Translations under genes and position numbers: made by a program
Shown here: positions 6,846 to 12,483 of the stretch, in pieces
Layout: every line of letters starts with the position of its first letter
How positions within the stretch are numbered: position 1 is the stretch's first letter
Assembly: GCA_018985235.1 (NCBI GenBank)
Contig: JADGIG010000214.1
Location: 1-12,483, forward strand
DNA: 12,483 bases
Direction: 5' to 3'
Source of the DNA: Sanchytrium tribonematis
Lineage: Eukaryota > Sanchytriomycota > Sanchytriomycetes > Sanchytriales > Sanchytriaceae
The notes under the pieces: model-generated
What the model was told of the DNA's origin: nothing
Database searches by the model: none
What the model saw: only the letters and a program-made list of their open reading frames with translations

Positions 6846-8265
6846 CATCCCATTCATCTCTTTTCCTTTTCTTAGTTTCAATCTCACCTTCACTCAAATC
6901 ATCTACTAAAATAATTTCGTCAGAATGCTGTCTTTTCTTAGGAATTCTGTAAGGCTCTTCATTTTCTGATAAATTTAATTCAATGTCCTCAATTACAGAA
7001 GGACTGTCGAATGACAAATTTGCAACTCCAATTTTTTCGATGCCGTTGTAGATTCTATGAATGGTCTTGTGCCATTTGTGAATGTCAGCGCCAGTATTTA
7101 ACACATACCCTAGAATTGTTTTGGGGAGGGGGCAGCCTTTCAATGGTGGAGGATCGTCTACGAATATCATATTATAATTTAATCCTTGGTCATTTGTTTG
7201 AGTAATTTTGTCATAAAACCACCTTAATTGAGAGGTGTGAATATAAATAGCATCAGTTAATTGAATAAATGCAAGATGTAAAGCAGCTTTTACGGAGTAT
7301 ATGCTAAAACTGCCACCAGTAACATTATTGCTTTTCATATCTGGGTCTCTAACGAGTAGCCTGCTACTATTCTCACTGTTATTGATAAATCCGTTAAGAG
7401 ATACCCCACAATATCTAGAATTGATATTTTTACCGTAACATTCAAGAAATTCCAATAACATGACGCCCAAATTTGCAGTCATGTCGAAACCGGGATTGCT
7501 AGCTATCGGATGAGAGTTCAAAAATCCTGCAAGCATTATGGTCAAAGCAAAACTACCAATTCCGCCAGTTCTAACTTCATTGAGATTATGCTGCCTTAAA
7601 AGCGACTTTAAAACGTACAACAATGGATGAAAAGGCCTATCTTTAAGAATGGCATTCATGGAATTTGCAGCGGTAATCCCATTGCTTTGATCACACGATA
7701 TGTCAACGCTTATCCCTGACATTTGATGAACGAATTTGACAATTGGCACCTTTGCTTTGTCAATCAGTTGAACTTTGATAAATTCTTTGTGCCTTCTCAA
7801 ATGTGAATGTAGTTTTCTCAAAGTTCCAGACACAACGTCTTTTTGGGACACTTTATTTAAAATTACGAGGTCTATATCCCCTTTTGCCAAGACAGTCTTT
7901 GTAGCAGTAGATCCGAAAGCATGGAGACTAGCGTCTTTAAACAAACTTTTAACCAGATCTTGCAAAATAGACATAATATGTTCTCTAATTTTCAGTTCTG
8001 CTTCAGATGGTTTAATAAACTCAGCGTAAGCGATAATTTCCTTTGTGAGAAAATCAATTAGATTGACAGATTTGCAAGTTATCCTCCAATGTGGCGCTGG
8101 ACATTTTAATGGAACTGCACCTAAGGTGTGTCGTTTCGACAAATGTCTAGGAAAGTTTTCCTTTCTAATTTTTTTCATTTGGATTTGAAAACAGTTTTCA
8201 ATATTCTGATCATCCTCATTGTCGCTGGAAAAATACATGGTATCTTCAAATTCAATTTTTTCCAT
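6841..8265 (-). CDS. TRF4/PAPD5-type non-canonical poly(A) polymerase
   Basis: This enzyme family adds short oligo(A) tails to aberrant nuclear RNAs as part of the TRAMP complex, marking them for the exosome. In the 474-aa product the nucleotidyltransferase domain spans about 70-200: FGSTATKTVLAKGDIDLV carries Gly118-Ser119 and catalytic Asp130 and Asp132, and the third carboxylate is Asp188 in SVDISCDQ. The central domain follows (GGIGSFALTIML, then the PAP-associated part with RDPDMKSNNVTGGSFSIYSVKAA). Residues are as expected for an active enzyme. The N-terminus is short and acidic; the C-terminus is basic and acidic in blocks, with PKKRQ and KKRKR as candidate nuclear localisation signals. 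Length is close to yeast Trf4 (584) without the longer tails. It lies 47 nt downstream of the phenylalanine gene. Confidence 0.92.
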   Translation of the reverse strand: MEKIEFEDTMYFSSDNEDDQNIENCFQIQMKKIRKENFPRHLSKRHTLGAVPLKCPAPHWRITCKSVNLIDFLTKEIIAYAEFIKPSEAELKIREHIMSILQDLVKSLFKDASLHAFGSTATKTVLAKGDIDLVILNKVSQKDVVSGTLRKLHSHLRRHKEFIKVQLIDKAKVPIVKFVHQMSGISVDISCDQSNGITAANSMNAILKDRPFHPLLYVLKSLLRQHNLNEVRTGGIGSFALTIMLAGFLNSHPIASNPGFDMTANLGVMLLEFLECYGKNINSRYCGVSLNGFINNSENSSRLLVRDPDMKSNNVTGGSFSIYSVKAALHLAFIQLTDAIYIHTSQLRWFYDKITQTNDQGLNYNMIFVDDPPPLKGCPLPKTILGYVLNTGADIHKWHKTIHRIYNGIEKIGVANLSFDSPSVIEDIELNLSENEEPYRIPKKRQHSDEIILVDDLSEGEIETKKRKRDEWDE

Positions 8266-8303
8266 GTGAAAAATTATTTGAAGGGGATATTGTCAAATTG
8301 ACA

Positions 8304-8309
8304 TTTATT
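8304..8309 (-). terminator. putative poly(A) signal of the P-protein gene
   Basis: AATAAA on the minus strand begins 3 nt after the TGA stop at 8313-8315, within the 47-nt gap before the TRF4-like start. Confidence 0.45.
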
Positions 8310-8312
8310 TGA

Positions 8313-9440
8313 TCACTTATTCTTTTGGTCTTTAGGATATGCTCCCAAGTAATGCAAATCCAGACAAAAAGTTGCCAACTCGGTCTGCCGGGTGAGTTCT
8401 AATATTTCAAAGACATTTCCATGACACTCCACGAAAAACCAATAATGCCATGGTACCTTTCCACTTGGCCTTGAATCAATTTTTGTAAGATTTAAACCGT
8501 TTTCTTTGAAAAAACCAAGAGCATCCACCAGAGCTCCAGGCTTTCTATGGTCGACAGTAAACATAATCAAAGATTTCAGATTTTCTTTAGGAGTCGTTGA
8601 AAGTGAAGCCAAAAGTGTCTTAAGATCTTTTTTCGGTTGAATGATGAAAAAACGGGTTGTGTTCGGATAGTTGCTGGCATGTTCTTCAATATCTTTAGCG
8701 ACAATTTGTAACTTATATTTTTCTGCAAGTGACTCGTGGCAAATTGCAGCAGAATTGGGATCTCTTGATGCTAACTCAGCACCATGAGCTGTTGAGGAAA
8801 CTGGACATCTTTGAGCATTAGGCAAATTTTGTGAAAGCCATTGACCGCATTGTTGCAATGCTTCTGGATGAGAATAAACCTTTAAAATTCTATTGGCATC
8901 TGGGGACACACTAACTATAGAATGGTGTATCTCTATGGAAGTCTCACCGATAACATAAATGTTGTGGTCAGGGAAACAATCTAATGATTCTTGAACGCTG
9001 CCTTTGTAACTATTTTCAAATGGAATTAGACCATATGTGGCTTGATTTGTTTCCACTGCTTTGAACACGTCCCTAATAGAGGGTAGAGGAAGGTATGTAA
9101 CGCTATCTCCAAATCTGCCTTTAGCAGCGGTGTGGGAGAATGTACCAATGGGACCCAAACAAGCAATTGTGGTGTCTCGTTGCATATTAATGGAAGCAGA
9201 CATGATCTCCCTGTATATTGCGATTAAATTTTCAGTCAACATCGGACCTGAATTGAGTTTGGCTAGCTTTTCAAAAATTTGTTGTTCTCTAGCAGGATAA
9301 TAAACTGGTGCATCAGAGTCATTATTAATTTGTTTCTTAGCAGCACCTATTCGCAAGGATACTTGGGCTCTTTCATTAAGCAGTTGTATGATACGCTGGT
9401 CGACCACGTCTATAGTTTCTCTTAAATTATTAAGATCCAT
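8313..9440 (-). CDS. bifunctional chorismate mutase / prephenate dehydratase (P-protein)
   Basis: The enzyme converts chorismate to prephenate and then to phenylpyruvate, the committed steps to phenylalanine. The 375-aa product has three parts. Residues 1-90 form an AroQ-type chorismate mutase with Arg7, Arg24 and the IGAAKK lysine in the expected positions, then YYPAREQQIFEKL. Residues 92-270 form prephenate dehydratase (ACLGPIGTFSHTAA, IPFENSYKGSV) with the catalytic TRF motif at 262-264. Residues 290-370 form an ACT regulatory domain with GALV (302-305) and DSRP (322-325; ESRP in most relatives), the usual phenylalanine-feedback sites. There is no transit peptide, so it is probably cytosolic. 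Fused architecture and wording such as REIMSAS and QCGQWL are bacterial-like; fungi such as yeast use separate Aro7 and Pha2. Contamination is unlikely because clearly eukaryotic genes flank it at 47-49 nt with similar base composition. Confidence 0.94.
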   Translation of the reverse strand: MDLNNLRETIDVVDQRIIQLLNERAQVSLRIGAAKKQINNDSDAPVYYPAREQQIFEKLAKLNSGPMLTENLIAIYREIMSASINMQRDTTIACLGPIGTFSHTAAKGRFGDSVTYLPLPSIRDVFKAVETNQATYGLIPFENSYKGSVQESLDCFPDHNIYVIGETSIEIHHSIVSVSPDANRILKVYSHPEALQQCGQWLSQNLPNAQRCPVSSTAHGAELASRDPNSAAICHESLAEKYKLQIVAKDIEEHASNYPNTTRFFIIQPKKDLKTLLASLSTTPKENLKSLIMFTVDHRKPGALVDALGFFKENGLNLTKIDSRPSGKVPWHYWFFVECHGNVFEILELTRQTELATFCLDLHYLGAYPKDQKNK

Positions 9441-9472
9441 TGTGAAAGTACGAAGATTTGTAACAAGGAAAA

Positions 9473-9478
9473 TTTATT
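9473..9478 (-). terminator. putative poly(A) signal of MAD2
   Basis: AATAAA on the minus strand starts 11 nt after the MAD2 TGA, inside the 49-nt gap to the next start codon. Confidence 0.45.
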
Positions 9479-9489
9479 GCCAATTGAAT

Positions 9490-10065
9490 TCACTGCTCAG
9501 CTTTATATTCTACGGTAGTCTTGATGTCATGGTTGGTTGTTGAAAACGATTTCAAATTCACATTCTCACCATTACAAATATCATGATTTGTAGATTTGAT
9601 CCATTGTTGAGGCACTGAAGCGTCTGAATGAGTATGACATAAAACATGGATCGTATGCTCACCCTCCAATATAGGAAGTGAGGTGCAGCTACTGACAATT
9701 TGCTTCAATATATATTGTATATTTTTGCAAATTTCTCGTTCTGAAATGTCTTCATTTTCTCTCTCAGATACATTAACATGAAATTCCCACTTTTCCACAG
9801 TTTCCATAGACTGTTTACTTATTATCGCTAAGACTAATTTTTGCAAGTGGCCGGTTTCAATCCAATCCTTGACTTTACCCAATATTGAAAATAAATATTT
9901 TTGCAAAGAGTCATCTTCAGATTTTAAGATTTGAATGCCATATTTTCGAACAAGGGAAAACATCTCATTTGGGTAAATGTTTCTTTGGTATAATATCATA
10001 TTCATGGCATATTCAAAGTATTCAACGCATATTTTGACAGACCCAGATAATTTAACAGTTGACAT
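9490..10065 (-). CDS. MAD2: spindle assembly checkpoint protein Mad2 (HORMA domain)
   Basis: Mad2 joins Cdc20 and BubR1/Mad3 in the mitotic checkpoint complex, which blocks the anaphase-promoting complex until kinetochores are attached. The 191-aa product (human MAD2L1 has 205) is one HORMA domain. Diagnostic segments run in order: LSGSVKICVEYFEYAMNMIL, YQRNIYPNEMFSLVRKYG, KVKDWIETGHLQKLVLAI, VEKWEFHVNV, ICKNIQYILKQI, and a C-terminal safety-belt region with PQQWIKSTNHDI, NLKSFSTTNH and VEYK, matching the human WEES...LRSFTTTIHK...VAYK pattern. This distinguishes it from Rev7 and Hop1. The ATG follows the GFA1 stop by only 30 nt, and no in-frame ATG exists earlier in that gap. Confidence 0.95.
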   Translation of the reverse strand: MSTVKLSGSVKICVEYFEYAMNMILYQRNIYPNEMFSLVRKYGIQILKSEDDSLQKYLFSILGKVKDWIETGHLQKLVLAIISKQSMETVEKWEFHVNVSERENEDISEREICKNIQYILKQIVSSCTSLPILEGEHTIHVLCHTHSDASVPQQWIKSTNHDICNGENVNLKSFSTTNHDIKTTVEYKAEQ

Positions 10066-10094
10066 GAGAAGGAGAGTTTTGAAAATATCTTGAA

Positions 10095-12366
<2,272 letters not shown>

Positions 12367-12483
12367 ATGCAAAATTTCATCGCCCAAAATTTTTCAACCT
12401 TGCAAGAACTTCATCCGTTCGAGCGTCCTCATAGACCAGCGGAAATTAAACAAAGAGCGATTCGTTATAATGTTAATGTACGA
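12367..12483 (+). CDS. possible start of a divergent gene, partial at right edge
   Basis: From the ATG at 12367-12369 the frame stays open for 39 codons to the window edge; an in-frame stop at 12343-12345 blocks extension upstream. The peptide begins MQNFIAQNFSTLQELHPFER and continues with a basic segment (RPAEIKQRAIRYNVNVR). I do not recognise it. Another ATG at 12342 opens a frame that stops after 30 codons. Support is only the open frame and the fact that a divergent gene would explain the long spacer; a 39-codon open frame can arise by chance. Confidence 0.4.
   Translation, partial: MQNFIAQNFSTLQELHPFERPHRPAEIKQRAIRYNVNVR

Noticed and set aside
209-8265. A functional RNA-metabolism cluster (DCP1, SGF11, Nudix, TRF4).
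   Set aside because: The genes are on both strands, interleaved with transport, checkpoint and metabolic genes, and act in different compartments. Dense packing explains the proximity.

Overview
The window reads as nuclear DNA of a very compact, AT-rich eukaryote, most likely an early-diverging fungus or close holomycotan relative (Rozellomycota or aphelid-like lineages fit; the species cannot be fixed from sequence alone). Evidence: the genes are eukaryotic (DCP1, SGF11, TRF4-type poly(A) polymerase, MAD2, an ABCD half-transporter, CIB-like EF-hand protein), and the glutamine-fructose-6-phosphate amidotransferase carries the linker segments I associate with fungal Gfa1 (a KVDFVDVEF stretch, then [15 protein letters not shown]). 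About twelve genes fit in 12.5 kb, with no IS elements, CRISPR, rRNA or tRNA seen.

Layout from left to right: the last 27 codons of a CIB-like EF-hand gene (+); DCP1 (-); a 76-aa coiled-coil protein (+) and a 155-aa orphan (+); SGF11 (+); an Ap4A-hydrolase-like Nudix gene (-); an ABCD-family half-transporter (+) split by one intron; then five minus-strand genes in tandem with only 29-49 nt between them (reading 5' to 3': GFA1, MAD2, a fused chorismate mutase-prephenate dehydratase, TRF4-like, and a 721-aa orphan); finally, at the right edge, the possible start of another plus-strand gene diverging from GFA1.

Most striking result: the ABCD gene and GFA1 are each interrupted in frame, and in both cases removal of exactly 19 nt bounded by GT and AG restores the reading frame and the expected family alignment without gap. 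The two 19-mers share a layout (GTA.TT....TTTAAT.TAG), so they look like a class of ultra-short spliceosomal introns with a branch-like TTTAAT just before the acceptor, far below the usual fungal intron size.

Other compaction: convergent stop codons are 0 nt apart (SGF11/Nudix) and 1 nt apart (ABCD/orphan); divergent start codons are 21 nt and 41 nt apart; and in four genes the TAA stop lies inside an AATAAA hexamer, so the putative poly(A) signal and the stop codon are the same bases. The longest non-coding stretch is the 182-nt GFA1 upstream region, which holds an 8-bp-arm inverted repeat and a short palindrome.

Functionally the genes are a housekeeping mix: mRNA decapping, nuclear RNA surveillance, histone H2B deubiquitination (SAGA), spindle checkpoint, peroxisomal lipid import, phenylalanine synthesis and amino-sugar supply for chitin. 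I see no single pathway uniting them. The phenylalanine enzyme has bacterial-type fused architecture, which is unusual beside fungal genes.
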